64,000 bases of DNA from Ipomoea triloba. Taxonomy: Eukaryota; Streptophyta; Magnoliopsida; Solanales; Convolvulaceae. Below are positions 1 through 12,543 of the stretch, one piece after another. The notes under the pieces are model-generated. The model saw nothing but the letters and a program-made list of their open reading frames with translations, was not told where the DNA came from and ran no database searches. The position numbers were made by a program, and so were the translations under genes. The number at the start of each line of letters is the position of its first letter. Position 1 is the first letter of the stretch. Where the stretch lies: assembly GCF_003576645.1 (NCBI RefSeq), contig NC_044923.1, positions 20,297,347 through 20,361,346 on the forward strand. Reading direction: 5' to 3'.

Positions 1-3000
1 AGAAGGGTAAGAGGAAATTTGAAGGTAGTAGCAGAGGGGGAGAGAAGAACTCTAAGATGAGTCAAGGAGAGGCTATTCGGGATTACCAAAGAAGTGGGAT
101 TCCCAGACCTAGGAGGGATTTTCCAACTCAAAGTACGGGGATGACTAGTAGAGGATGGATGAAGGAGAGGCATTTCTACTGTAAAAGATGTGGGAAGGAT
201 CATCCCGGTGTCGATTGTATAGGGATGCCGGTAGAATGCTTCAATTGTGGGAAGAAGGGCCATCGCTCATTTGAATGTCAAACTAGCAGGAGGGAAGGGT
301 CATTCCGTCCTAGCCAGAGTCAAGAAAAGACCCAACAATCTGGAATACAAGTGAAGGCTAGGAATGGAGGGAACATGGCAAATAGTAACACTGAGAGCAC
401 CAGCAAGGCACCAACTAGCAGGAGTGGACCCCAGCAAGGGAGGATCTTTGTGATGAGTAAAGCTCAGGCGGATGTGAGCGATGTGGTGGCAGGTACTTTT
501 CCGCTTCGTGATATACCTGCTTATGTATTATTTGACTCTGGAGCATCTCATTCTTTTATATCCTCAAGGTTTGTAGAGAAATTGAAGTTAGTACCTAGTT
601 CCCAAGTACAATTTAAAGTGAACCTTGCATCGGGGAAGGTGGTGACCTGTAGTAATATCTTTGAGAACATACCTATAAGCATAGAAGGGGAAAGTTTCCC
701 TTGTACCTTAATACAGTTTGGATTAGACGACTTTGATATAATATTAGGGATGGATTGGTTAGGAAAGTATAGGGCTCAGATCTGTTGTAGCAAACAAAAA
801 TTGGTACTGAGGAGCCCAAAAGGAAAACGTGTGTCCTATAAGGGAGCTGCAAGTCAGCCCGATGTGAGATTAGTATCGATGGCCAAGATGAGGAAGTATG
901 TGGGAAAAAGGTGTGAAGTGTTCTTATGCATGGTGGAAGATTTGAATGTGGATAAGAAGGGAATTGAGCAAATCCCTGTCGTAAGGGAGTTTCCTGACCT
1001 ATTCCCTGATGAGATTCCAGGCTTCCCTCCAGAACGGGAAGTAGAGTTCACCATTGATCTGGTACCGGGCACTACTCCTATTTCAAAGACCCCGTACCGA
1101 ATGGCCCCAATAGAATTACAAGAGTTGAAGGAGCAGCTTCAAGACTTGCTAGATAAGGGATACATTCGCCCGAGTGTATCGCCATGGGGAGCTCCAGTAT
1201 TGTTCGTGAAAAAGAAGGATGGGGGGTTGCGACTCTGCGTTGACTACCGAGAGTTGAACCGGGTGACTGTTAAGAATAAGTACCCACTCCCTCGGATTGA
1301 TGATCTGTTCGATCAATTAAAGGAGGCTGGTACTTTCTCAAAGATAGATTTAAGGTCGGGATATCATCAAGTGAGAGTGGCTGAGAAAGATATATCTAAG
1401 ACAGCCTTTCGGACAAGGTACGGCCACTATGAGTTTACGGTGATGCCATTTGGGTTAACAAATGCACCAGCAGTATTCATGGATCTCATGAATAGGGTGT
1501 TTAGACCTTACTTGGATGAGTTTGTCATTGTATTCATCGATGACATTTTAGTCTACTCCCAGAATCCGAAAGAACATGAGGATCATCTTCGGATCGTGTT
1601 GCAAACACTAAGGGAAAATCAATTATATGCCAAGTTGTCTAAGTGTGATTTCTGGAAGGATAGTGTGGCATTTCTAGGCCATATCGTGACTAAGGAAGGA
1701 ATCTCGGTAGATCCAGCTAAAATTCAAGCTGTGATGAATTGGCCTACTCCTACGACAGTTACTGAGGTCCGAAGTTTTCTGGGATTAGCAGGGTATTATC
1801 GAAGGTTTGTGCCAAATTTTTCTCGAATAGCCCAACCTATCACAAATCTCATGAGGAAGACTACTGTATTCCGTTGGGAAGAAAGTTGTGAGAAGGCTTT
1901 CCAGAAGTTAAAGGAAAAGTTAACCACTGCTCCTGTATTGACTTTACCATCAGGAACTGAGGGATTTGAAATATATAGTGATGCATCAAAGAAAGGTCTT
2001 GGGTGTGTGCTAATGCAAAATGGGAGAGTGGTGGCATACGCATCAAGACAATTAAAGAAACATGAGATAAATTATCCCACCCATGACTTGGAATTAGCAG
2101 CAGTTGTGTTTGCTTTAAAGATTTGGAGACATTATCTTTATGGAGTGCAGTGCAAGATCTTCACAGACCATAAGAGCTTAAAGTATATCTTTACTCAAAA
2201 AGAATTGAACATGAGGCAGAGGAGGTGGTTGGAATTCATTAAGGACTATGACTTGGTAATCAAGTATCATGAAGGAAAGGCAAATGTAGTAGCAGATGCT
2301 TTGAGTAGGAAGACGAGTCATACTCTTAATACTATTTGGGTACTACCAGATGACTTATGCAAGGAATTTCAAAGACTAAATTTGGAGGTAAGAGAGCAAG
2401 GTGGGACCAAAGCTGAAATTGAGTTATACCACATGAGAATTATTCCCAACATGTTTGAAGAAATAAAGAAAGAACAACTTAAGGATCTAGAGTTGAACAA
2501 AGTAAAGACTGAATTGGTTGATGGAAAGAAAGGACCATTTGTACTATACAATGACGGAAGCCTGCGCTATAATGGTCGATGGTGTATTCCAAAGGCATGT
2601 ACAGAGATCAAGCAGCAAATTCTAGAAGAAGGACACAATACCCCTTATTCAGTACATCCTGGGGGAGTCAAGTTGTATAAAGATATCAAGAAACATTTTT
2701 GGTGGCCTAACATGAAGAAGGAAGTGGCAGAATTCGTGAGTAAATGTTTAAACTGCCAAAAGGTCAAAGCTGAAAGATGTAAACCTAAGGGATTGGTGCA
2801 ACCATTGGAGACACCCGGTGGCAAATGGGATTCTATTTCTATGGACTTCGTGGGGGGATTACCCTTGACAAGGTCAGGGAAAGATAAAATATGGGTAGTA
2901 GTGGACAGGCTTACCAAAACAGCAAGGTTTATTGCCATGAAAGACACGTGGACCATGACTCAATTGGCAAAATCTTATGTAAACCAAGTTGTTAAATACC

Positions 3001-3968
3001 ATGGAGTACCTAAGGATATAGTCTCTGACAGAGATTCCCGATTCCTATCTAAATTCTGGCAAGCTTTACAAGCAGCTATGGGTACAACGTTGAAACTTAG
3101 TACTGCTTTTCATCCTATGACGGATGGGCAAACTGAGAGGACTATACAAACTCTGGAAGATATGTTAAGGGCTTGTGCATTGGATTTTCAAGGATCATGG
3201 GATGAACATTTGGATCTAATTGAGTTTTCTTACAATAATAGTTATCATGCAAGTATCCAAATGTCACCGTATGAAGCTTTATATGGACAGAAGTGTAGAA
3301 GCCCTCTATGTTGGGAAGATCTAGTCAACCCTGTGATACTAGGACCTGAATATCTTCAAGATATGACAGAAAAGGTCAAGTTGATCCAAGAAAGGATGAA
3401 AACTGCACAGGACCGACAAAAGTCTTATGCTGATTTAAGAAGGCAATCGGTTGAATTTCAAGAAGGTGATAAGGTATTGCTGAAAATATCTCCTACAAAA
3501 GGAATAATGAGATTCGGGAAGAAAGGAAAGTTGAGTCCGAGATATATTGGACCGTATGAAGTCCTTGAAAGAATTGGGAAATTAGCTTACCGATTGGCGC
3601 TACCTGCGGTGCTAGATCGAGTTCATAACGTATTTCATGTGTCTCAATTAAGGAAGTACGTACATGATGCATCGCATGTACTTCAACCTGAGGTAAATAA
3701 GATCTTTGGATTAAACTATAAAGGTTGTCAAAGTTATGTTATAATGAGTATATTATAATTCTTATAGGTTGTGACTTTGGATGAGAACTTATCATATGAA
3801 GAGAAACCGGTAAAAATCTTGGATACTAAGACCCGAGATACCCGCAGAAAGTCCATAAAGATGGTAAAAGTGTTATGGTCAAACCATTTGGTGGAAGAAG
3901 CCACATGGGAGTTGGAAGAGGAAATGAGAAAACGATATCCAACTTTATTTGAGCAAGGTAAAAGATAA
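1..3968 (+). CDS. Ty3 chromovirus (Tekay-like) gag-pol polyprotein, 5' partial, two exons
   Basis: This is a retrotransposon polyprotein, open at the window edge and read in the frame that contains the ATG at 57; codons before it are gag-like. Counting from that ATG, a CCHC zinc knuckle (C61, C64, H69, C74) is followed by the protease (DSG at 160-162), reverse transcriptase (IDD at 494-496), RNase H (first D near 642) and integrase with D930, D991 and E1027, i.e. the canonical D-D-35-E. The first exon ends at 3692 and the frame resumes at 3768 into a chromodomain ([10 protein letters not shown], then EEATWE) that stops at 3968. All catalytic residues seen are intact and there is no nonsense codon outside the intron, so the copy may be young. 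The chromodomain would target integration to marked chromatin. Clade assignment is from remembered motifs; a Tekay/Del-type chromovirus is most likely. Confidence 0.93.
3693..3767 (+). other. 75-nt spliceosomal-type intron before the chromodomain
   Basis: The sequence GAG|GTAAATAAG at the left and CTTATAG|GTTGTG at the right are good plant splice sites. The interval is exactly 75 nt, so both exons are in the same frame, but it contains an in-frame TAA at 3756-3758. Spliced RNA would encode integrase fused to the chromodomain; unspliced RNA would end the protein just before it. Intron status is inferred from the reading frame and consensus sites only. Confidence 0.75.
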
Positions 3969-4124
3969 CCTAGGTGTGCTCGTTATTAAAATGGGGAGTT
4001 TAGTATTTGGGAAATAGTCGTCGTCTCTCTTTCTTTCTTTATCAAATCCAACCCCTTTCCTTTCCAGCTAAACTTTTGTCTCTGAAATAACGATAACCTT
4101 AGTTTCGAGGACGAAACTCTTTCT

Positions 4125-4137
4125 AAGGGGGGTAGAG
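4125..4137 (+). other. Polypurine tract of the Tekay-like element
   Basis: AAGGGGGGTAGAG lies immediately before the LTR terminal TG. This is the expected position and composition of the plus-strand primer. Confidence 0.85.
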
Positions 4138-6891
4138 TGTAATACCCCGTATTTTCCTAACATTATTATTTTAATAAATATTCCCAATACGCTGCGATCG
4201 TACGTACCGGTCACGAACCGTAAAATTTTTGGAAGCTTGTGTTCGGACCCGTTTGTCCTAGGAAATGAATTATTAGACACCATACTATTATTCTTGAATT
4301 TCCTATTTAATTAAATCAGCTCATAGTAGCGAAAATTTATTTTGATCGTACATCGCTAAATTTCGCGGTGTACCGAACTTAGCCCAATTTTGAGGTTTAG
4401 TTTGAGATAAAATTTTTGGTTTCAAAATTTTTGGATTTAGATTATTTTCTACTGAGAATTCATCTGTTTCAATCCCGGTCAGTATAAGCTAAGATATTTA
4501 TTCTACTTACCACTAGAAAGTGACACATGTCACTAATTTTCACCATGTATTATTATTATATTATTTTAGAGTTGATATAACTAGCTTAAGTCTTCAATTT
4601 TATCCATTTTCCCCTCAAAAATTCGAAATTTCCAAGAGGAAAACAAGAGAGAATATTTCATCTTCATTCTTGAGTTCAAGCTTCAACAACTAGGGTTTTC
4701 CATATCAAGATCATCTTTGTTCGGTAAATTTCTATTTTAATCGGTTCAAAAGTTTTGTCCTCCGTCCTAGATCTTGAATCCAAGTATAGTTTTCTTAAAA
4801 TATGTGGTTATGATGTTATATACTTCCTAGGATTTGTAGGAAAATTTTGAGGTAAGAAAATCCTATTTTACTGATTATTTTAGTATAGTTAGTGTTCTCA
4901 AGGATCTAATATTATGTATGTTGTGGATAATTTATGGATTGTGTAGAAGAACCAAAGGAAGTGGAAGAGTGAGCATCTAGAGGAAGTTAGTAACATTTTC
5001 AAGAAGATAAGGTAATCTTTATGTCCACCAAAACCTTTTTCCACCATGATATTCATGAATTTCTTGATAAAGTATGGATATAAAGATTTTAGTAGATGAA
5101 ATTTGGTGTGATTGTGGTATAGCATGAGTATATGTGTAGATATGGGTATGATATGTTGTGGTGAATATATGAAGAAGACTTGTATATATGTAGAATCTTA
5201 TATATATACATATATACGTGTAATATTATTATTACACTTGTGAAAATATTGACAAGAAACTAAGACAGATTTCTGGCTGTAACTTCCGAGAATTTCTGGG
5301 AAAAATCGGTAAAGTATTTTGATCCAATATTTTTTTATACATGTAGTTCTATAAGTGTAGAACCTACATATAAAATTTCATAATTTTTGGAGTAGTATAA
5401 GTATGGTTTCCGAATTATTTTCCAAAACTGGTCCAGAGAGAAGAAAATTCCGGACAGCACACTGCCAAGGGCAAAAATGGAATTTTCTGTGTTAATTCGT
5501 GAACCAAAATGACCAAAACTTTTTATGGACATCAAGTACTATGAGTTAGGGTTCTACCATAAAAATTTCAAGTGAAAAAGAGTTCGGGAACTATCTTTAC
5601 CGGCTCAATCTTTCAGACTGCGCCAAGCTGAAATTTTCTTATAAGGAGGTGGTATTATGTATATGAAACCTATGTATATACGTGTAGTATATATATTTAT
5701 GTGTGTAGTATATATATATATATATACACGTGTGATGTGTGTGTGTTTAAACTATATATATATATGTACATATATGAGTATATATGTATAATTAAATAAA
5801 GGTTGTATCTCTGTATATATGTGCGGTATGTGTACTTTATGTGAGTATGCATAAATGTGGAAAATGTTATGTTAAATGCATATATACATATGTGTAGTGT
5901 GATGATGGGAAATGTGTTGAGCAAAATGTTTTGAGAGACAACACCATACACGAAGGTAGGTTTATACTATTTAAAGTGTGTTATGTGAGAAAGTAAAGAA
6001 TGAGATAAAATGAAATTATGGTGTGAGGTTGGAGACTATTCCTTTTAACATTCACAATGGATTCACAAACATTGGGCCCTGAAGTGATTGGTGTTAACCA
6101 CGTTGAGTAACCTTGTAGAAACAGATCCAGGGTTACTAGAGCTAGTGACTAACCTGCGGGCTTGGAATCCCGACAAGGGGTGTGCACACTAAAGGTCCTA
6201 GATCTGCTTCCCCTAGTTGGAATAACTAGGTTGTGGTGAGGTGGTGGAAACGAGAAGGAAATTGTGGTGTTAATCGGAATATCTTTAACGTTATTATGGT
6301 AAAAGTTGGTTATTTCTATTTAAATGTTTATATGATTATGAGTACGAGTATGAGTATGGGTATGATTATGAGTATGATATTGTGTATACAGGTGGAAATT
6401 GTGATTATTGGCACATATTTTCTTTGAAACAATAATGAGGAAATGAATATCTCTTATATGAGAAATCTTGTTGAAAATGGGTTATCATGTGAAATGAACT
6501 GTTTTTCGAAAACAAAGAATAAAACTATTTTCCAAAACCATGATTTTACACGGTGGAGTAGGGATTACTTAGCACTATGTGCTAATTCTGTTTTCCAAAT
6601 GAATTTCAGGTATGGAATAGATCTTGATATCCGAGAGCGATAGAAGAGAAAATGGATCTACTCTTGATGATAGAGATCACTATGGTTTTTGAGTTGTATA
6701 TTACTGGGATGTAAGGCAGTAATAGTATGTATTAATAAGGATAGTAGATGTAAAGACTACCTTAGCATCTAAGTTGTAATAAACTTAGGTGTGGAGTAGC
6801 ACCTCTGGATTTTATGCGCTTCCGTTTTGGGAAATTAGTAATTATGATTAATTATGCCTTTTAGTATGATGGAAAATCTGGGGGTGTTACA
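4138..6891 (+). mobile_element. 3' LTR of the Tekay-like element (about 2.75 kb)
   Basis: The LTR starts TGTAATACCCCG directly after the polypurine tract and ends GGGGTGTTACA, giving TG...CA ends. The next five bases, CAAAG, should be the target-site duplication; the partner lies left of the window. An equivalent uninterrupted site is at 39579 in element E2, which confirms the boundary. The interior is AT-rich with TA microsatellites near 5700-5790 and holds no convincing gene. The solo LTR at 32584 has the same ends. Confidence 0.93.
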
Positions 6892-6958
6892 CAAAGAATT
6901 GTTGTTTGGCTAAGCTTAGTGCATGAAATTGTGTTGAAAATCATCTAGGAGCTTACCA

Positions 6959-8569
6959 ATGAGTGCTTACATGAATTCCCATGGTTATCCATACCATGGA
7001 GGACAATCTTTTAGAACTATGTCCCCCCAAACCTTTGAACATCATCTCCATTACCATCCATATCCTTATTTTTACCCACCAGCACCCTAATGTTACACCC
7101 CATCTCCATATCCATATCCAAATCCTTATTCTATCTATGAACCTCAACCATACATCAGCTCCTATGTGCATAGTCGAGAGAGAATTGAAAATCCAACATC
7201 CCATGTAGGAGAGGAGTCATTGAGCCATATAGCGGAGAATATCAATAACCGATTGTTACAAGTGATGAGGGAGATTGACCCGAGGTGTGAATTGCCACCG
7301 AAGGCCATCATCCCCACGAAAAGTGGTCCTCTACCTTGTGATAATCCTCAATCAAATTACACCCATGAACCATGTTTACATTCCACCTCTCATCCAAAAA
7401 TTTGCTACCCGCCTCCACTACAGTTCCATGATAGATATGATGCTACCTATTTCCAAGAAACACCACCTCATTTTCCATATTTCAACCATATTAACTCCTA
7501 TGAAAGACCACCTTGTGATGAACCTTCACCGGACAATGATGATATCAAGATTCTCAAAGAGAAAGTGAAAATGTTCATGCAAGTGGCTAAGGAGGATACG
7601 ACTAAGCTAATGGCCGAAATCAAGAGCGAAATGAAAGACTATCTTGCTACTCTCCGGGAGGAAGGACTTCAATTGGACGACATTGAAACGAAAATGCTAG
7701 CCATGACGGAGGAATTCATGAAGAGAATTTCATCCCGCCATGCCTACCCCACTATGGATGATCTCCCGATGCTTGGAACCGAACCAAAGAGAGAATGTGG
7801 AACTAAGCTAAAGAACGAGTGTGGAGAGGTGAGTGTAAAAGAAAGAGGAGTGGAGAGTGAGACTCCAGTGCTTGAAGAGATTTCAACTCTTAAGTTGAAG
7901 GATCAAAATGAGTATGAAAATGAGAGTGAGGATGACGAAGACATCGAGGTCGTGTGGGAAGATGAAGATCCGACACAAGGTAAAATTCTTAATCTCTCTT
8001 GCAATACGAACCTTGAAATTCTTAATGCTCAAATTCTTGTAGAAACTACTTGCGGCCCTTGTGAGGATGACTCCTTATGGGAGGATGATTCCATTACTAT
8101 GTGTAGTGGGGATTTGACGAGTGAGGAGGATAATGTGTCATTATATTCATGCGACAATGGGTTTGAGGAGTGTGAGAATACTGATGGAGAGGATGAGGTA
8201 ACAATTGAAATTGAAAAGAAAGATAATATGCTTACCAAGAAGGATGTCACTTTTGACGCCTTTATAGAGGGGGAATTGAAAACTTTGGGTGGAGTAGAAG
8301 AGGGATGTGACACAATAATTGTTCAAAAGTATGCTCTCAATGAGGAAACCTTTAGGGGTGGCATAGAAATAGAGGAGAAAGGAGAAATGCAAACTATCTT
8401 TGAGAAATTGAGGGTAGGTTGCAATGCTTATTTTTGTCAAACCATATCATTTGTTGCCTTTCTACTTGTTTGTGAATTCAAGGATATTCCTCATCTTAGG
8501 GCATACCTTGAAGCCAAAGTGCACGGGACGCTTGGCAAGGTCCCTAAATCGGTGTGCTTCGAAGGATAG
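6959..8569 (+). pseudogene. ORF A of E1, gag-like acidic coiled-coil protein, one nonsense codon
   Basis: The homologous start is the ATG at 6959 (E2 uses the equivalent 39648). The N-terminus is rich in Pro, Tyr and His like the start of the E3 gag. An in-frame TAA at 7088-7090, probably from CAA, interrupts it; the reading frame is then open from 7166 to the TAG at 8567-8569. The body has a charged, probably coiled segment (LKEKVKMF to MLAMTEEF), a very acidic stretch (EDDEDIEVVWEDEDP) and a conserved tail ending LGKVPKSV. No zinc knuckle, protease or polymerase motif is visible. I infer a shortened gag-derived protein; the function is unknown. Confidence 0.7.
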
Positions 8570-8580
8570 GGTACACCGCG

Positions 8581-8638
8581 TTTAGCTAGAGACGTTAAAC
8601 GTGGCGCGCTTGGGAGGCATTTCCAACGTTATCCCTTA
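8581..8638 (+). other. Post-ORF hairpin motif, copy 1 (after E1 ORF A)
   Basis: A conserved motif starts 11 nt after the ORF A stop. It contains ACGTTAAACGT (a short inverted repeat) and TTGGGAGGCATTTCCAA, which can pair TTGGGA with TTTCCAA using a G-U pair. Related copies are at 12544, 41431, 44011 and 52232. Confidence 0.75.
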
Positions 8639-8834
8639 GATGTTAGAATTTTTATTCTTGTTTTTCGTTTTGTTTTTCCTTGTTTAGTTGCAATTTCTTT
8701 TTTTAGAATGGCCCCGTTTGAGCTAACAACGCAAGTTACGTGATTTGGAAGCATGATTTGACCACAAAAACATCAAGGAGTCATCAAAAATAGCAAATGA
8801 GAAACAATCAAAGTGGAACTCAAGGAAGGAGTCA
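8639..8834. other. Inter-ORF spacer of E1, first part
   Basis: Noncoding spacer between the post-ORF hairpin and the palindrome cassette. Nothing gene-like is seen. Confidence 0.5.
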
Positions 8835-8969
8835 ACGCCCCTCCCACGCGTGGGGAGGGCGTAGATCATTTCCAGAATGGTTCCACGCCGAACTCCCATG
8901 CGTGGAGTTGGCGTGGACCGATTCCAGTAGGGGTCCACGCCTAGCCTCCACGCGTGGGGATGGCGTGGA
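8835..8969. promoter_or_regulatory. Palindrome cassette 1 (E1, between ORF A and ORF B), three units
   Basis: Three double palindromes lie in tandem at 8835-8862, 8882-8917 and 8934-8969. Each has an inner palindrome around ACGCGT or ATGCGT inside outer arms ACGCC/GGCGT. The spacers contain TTCCAGAA and TTCCAGTA. A TTTAAA box lies 40 nt downstream. The same arrangement is found upstream of TATA-like boxes in the LTRs. Confidence 0.8.
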
Positions 8970-9009
8970 CGGGCACCAGATGGGGGCGGAAAATTTTGCG
9001 GAAAAAGTC

Positions 9010-9015
9010 TTTAAA
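9010..9015 (+). promoter_or_regulatory. TATA-like box of a possible internal promoter in E1
   Basis: TTTAAA lies 40 nt after the palindrome cassette, a spacing like that of the cassette and TATA-like box in the E1, E2 and E3 LTRs. Promoter activity is inferred. Confidence 0.35.
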
Positions 9016-9142
9016 TGCCCTTCCCCACTTCATTTTGATCTACCCCATGAGCGAAAACACTCTCCAAGGTAAAAACTCTTCAAATTTGAGCTCCAAACTT
9101 AGTGAAATCCAAGTCCCAATCACACACCAAGATCATTTCAAG

Positions 9143-9798
9143 GTAACTTTTCAAGGATCTACGTTGTTACAATGCCTTCAAGTTTTATATTTCCTTCTTC
9201 CTAAATCTTGCTTGTATGAACTTACATGGCTAAATGTGCTTCTTCTAAGGTTCATTTTGTTTGTAGTTGGCATATATATTGAGAATAGGGTTACATTGGG
9301 GCTACATTGTGTAAATTTTGAGATTATTTGAGTTTATTTTGGTAGAATGAAGAACCCTAGGTTAGGATTTGGGAATTTTTCTTCCATGAAATTGTTTAGA
9401 TGTGAAATTGGGTACATTTGAGGATGAAATTGATGTCTTAATGCTTTATTAGGTGTACATTGTTGATTACCCATGCACATTATTAGTTTTTGAAGCTTGT
9501 ATGATCACTTTACTCTTCAACCTCAAGTTAGTCTTGAGGAAGAAGATGAAGTTGACTTTCATGTTGACTTTTGAGCTTAAATTGTTTCAATTGTGTAATT
9601 AAATTGTGATGCATTTGTTGAGTGTTGAATGTGGAATTTAATGAGAAACATGTTGGAAAGATATGGAGATGAAAGAAATGTAAATGTGAGGTGCTTGAAT
9701 ATGCTTATAGTGGAAAATCATGATGATAAGCCTCTTGACATGAATTGTATTGTGAATCACTTCTTTGTATTATGTTGCAAATTTTGATTGTTTGATAG
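9143..9798 (+). other. Putative leader intron upstream of E1 ORF B
   Basis: A donor-like site CAAG|GTAACT at 9143 (alternative CCAAG|GTAAA at 9069) and an acceptor TTTGATAG at 9798 bracket a T-rich region. The acceptor is three bases before the ORF B ATG at 9802. E2 has the same arrangement (41933-42502). Inferred from consensus sites only. Confidence 0.45.
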
Positions 9799-9801
9799 GA
9801 A

Positions 9802-12374
9802 ATGGATTCACAAGAGTCATCCTCACGACGAAGTGAAAGGAGAGCTAGAAGGGGTAGAGCTCCGATGGAGGACCCTAATGCTCGGGTACCTAAGGAGGAG
9901 GAGGAAGAGGTTAAGGCTGCAAACCGGGAGATAAAGAGCAAAGAAATGAGAGCCCATTTTCGCTATCTGTTACAACGCCCTGTCACTCAGTAGAAGTACA
10001 TAGATTTGTCCACCCTAAACTCCTTTGAGTGCAGACAAGGGGTAGAGCGTTTGATTCACCAACCTTACTGGAGCACTATTTTTGAATGGTGCCAAAAAAC
10101 TTACGCTCCACTAGTCCACGAATTCGTTGCAAGTCTTGAGGTGACTGGAGCAACAAGAGACTTGATAAGCCCCACAATCCGATTCCGCCTTTTCAACGAT
10201 GACCATTTCATATCGGTCAACACTCTTGGGCAGCTTCTAGGATTCTACAACCGGGATGACCAAACAAGGTACTGGTATCGAAGGCTTAAATGGGACTTCG
10301 GTGACCTCGACACTCCAAAGAAATATTGGGCGTCAACTGCAAGATCGGGAGTGATGATGTATAATGATGAGTGATAATATGGGTGTGAATTACGTTCCGC
10401 TGAGGATTGGGGCTATGGCACGTAATTGTGTGAATTAATAATACTAGGCACTAGAGTATGTGAATCAACTAGAATCCAAGCAACTAATAATTGAATGATG
10501 GAAAATAAAAGAAATAAATTGACTAAGGAATTAACTGTATGATAAGGGAATGGGTCAGACTAGGGGAATTGTAATCTTGATGTTCTAACAATCTCAGAAT
10601 TAGGGAAAGAATAGTTAACCTAGGGATTTATGGGCAATGCACATAAGAATTCAATTCAGCTACTTTCGTAATCAATTAACAGAATTAGGCTACAATTGCC
10701 CCACTGTCGTGATGCATCAATCATAACCTTAAGCACCTAAGCATTGAAGCCCCCAAAATTACCTCTATTCTCATAGTAGGAAAATTAGGTTGAAATTGGT
10801 AAGGCTCGAAGTCTCCATTCAACTTTCGTTGTAATGAATCTCTCTCCTAGACTAGCAATTAATTGTGGCCATCAATCAATAACAAGTAGAAAACAAATCC
10901 CCAAATCAACATAAACCCTAGGTAAAAGATTCAATCCCTTTATGCAATAATCACAAATTGAACATCAAGATTAACAGTGGTCCCCTAATCCAAACCCATA
11001 AGCGAATTACTCACGCATGATTGAAGTAAACAAAGCAAAGCAATAATAAATAACCATAAACATTGCAAGAAATCTGAGAAGAAAGTAATAAAGAAATAAG
11101 AGAACTTAACTGATAAAGAACAAATCCAACTTCAATCCGAGATTCCAAGCTTGAAATTAAATAATCTAATGTGAAACTAATCTAAACTATGCTAGGGAAA
11201 TATAAAGAGAAGGGGAAAATAATCTAACTAGCTAGGGTTCAGAACTCTGTAAGGGAACCTCCTTCAATTGTAGAGAATAGGTAGAATATATAGGAGGTAG
11301 ATGGGCCTTGGCCCATTAGGCAACTTCCAATTCTTTTCCAATTTGTATTCTTGTTTCCTTTCTTCCTTGTAATTTCCTTTTCTTCCAGAACTTGTCCAAA
11401 ATGTTCCAAAATTCTTCATTTGTTGTTCCTTGTAGATAATTCAACACTTGGACAATATAACACACAAAAAATTTCCAATTTCACTAGGATAAGGGAAATA
11501 CAACTAAAATAAGGGGTGAATTATTGTACAAAATAGTAGATATCAGGGAGTTGATTGGAGTGGGTCGAGAGTCATGGGTTCCTACATCACTAGAGAGGAT
11601 CTCCGAGTTGTGAGGAGAGTAATTGCCCACTCATGGGGAGGCCGACGGGGAAATTATACTAAAGTTTACAAGGCGGATCTATTAGCTTTATGGAGCATGG
11701 ACAAGGAGAACCCGGTGAACATGGGCATGGTATGTCGAGGATGGCTTGTGGCTCAATAGAAAGACAAAGTACATTCACTATTCGTAGGGCCCTTAGTGAC
11801 CCGCTTGTGCCTTGCTTTGGGCTACAAGGCAAAGATGGATTGGTTCGAGTACAGAATGCCGGAGGCACTAATGGCTCCAATGCCCCTTGATGAAGTTTAC
11901 CCGCACACTCCGGGTAAGAGAAGAAGAAGGGACATCCAGGAGACCCCCAACTGCTCTACAAATCACATGTGCACGGCCCCCGACTCCATCTTCATCTTCA
12001 ACATCTCCGCCTATATCACCCCGTTGTCGAACACCTTCTTCATCATCTGCTATGCCGCCATCACCTCTAGTCTTGTCACCCGATGCTTCAATCTTTTCTA
12101 CATTGGTGGTTCCGCCACCCAATGATTCGGCACCATCTTCATCATCACTATTCCCTATGGTGCCGGCACACTTTATCAAGGTGACAGACTGGAATCAATG
12201 TAAATCTTTCAATAGTAGCTGCTGTATCTGGAGAGCCTGAAGAAGATACACGATTGAGAGGCAAGTCAGAGGGAGTGGGAGGACAAACGCCATGAGATTC
12301 TGAAAGAACAAAGAAGGAAGATGGATCAACTCCGAAAGGAGTATGACAGCAAGCGTTCCAACCCACCGAAGTGA
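9802..12374 (+). pseudogene. ORF B of E1 (ATHILA ORF1-like protein), split by a solo LTR
   Basis: The protein aligns with E2 ORF B from its start through RYLLQRPVT, LIHQPYWS, FRLFNDDHFISVNTLGQLLGF, VIAHSWGGRRGN and ALWSMDKENPVNMGMV to a Ser/Pro-rich tail and a terminal charged helix. Breaks: TAG at 9991-9993 where E2 has Trp; the solo LTR at 10352-11545 plus its target duplication; TAG at 11757-11759; and frame changes near 11940 and beyond 12190. The family resembles the plant ATHILA ORF-1 or 'putative plant transposon protein' type, whose role is not established. The E2 copy serves as the guide to the ancestral frame. Confidence 0.75.
10352..11545 (-). mobile_element. Solo LTR inserted in E1 ORF B
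   Basis: The insert starts TGATGATG, ends GATATCA and is flanked by GGGAG at 10347-10351 and 11546-11550. It lacks any internal coding region, so it is a solo LTR left by LTR-LTR recombination. Its sequence order resembles the minus-strand E4 LTR at 16315-19455 (for example AATAAGGGGT near the right end), so it probably lies in minus orientation. Removing it restores alignment to E2 ORF B. Confidence 0.9.
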
Positions 12375-12543
12375 AGGAGAAGGATGCAAAATTGTTCCTT
12401 TGGAAAATGCTTGTTTGATTGCTTGGATTTTGGTTATTTGATGGTTAATTGTGGACAATGATTTGTTTTGTTTAATTTCTTTTCATTTGGTTCTAGTTGC
12501 AAACATTTGGTAGCTTGTTTGATGCTACCGTTAATGAAGTTTC

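Noticed and set aside
2369..2956. Minus-strand ORFs opposite the Tekay-like pol
   Set aside because: They are antisense shadows of the conserved reverse transcriptase and integrase reading frame.
8835..8969. Regularly spaced palindromic repeats resembling a CRISPR array
   Set aside because: The repeats are only two or three per cluster, the units vary, the spacers are conserved rather than unique, and the DNA is plant nuclear.
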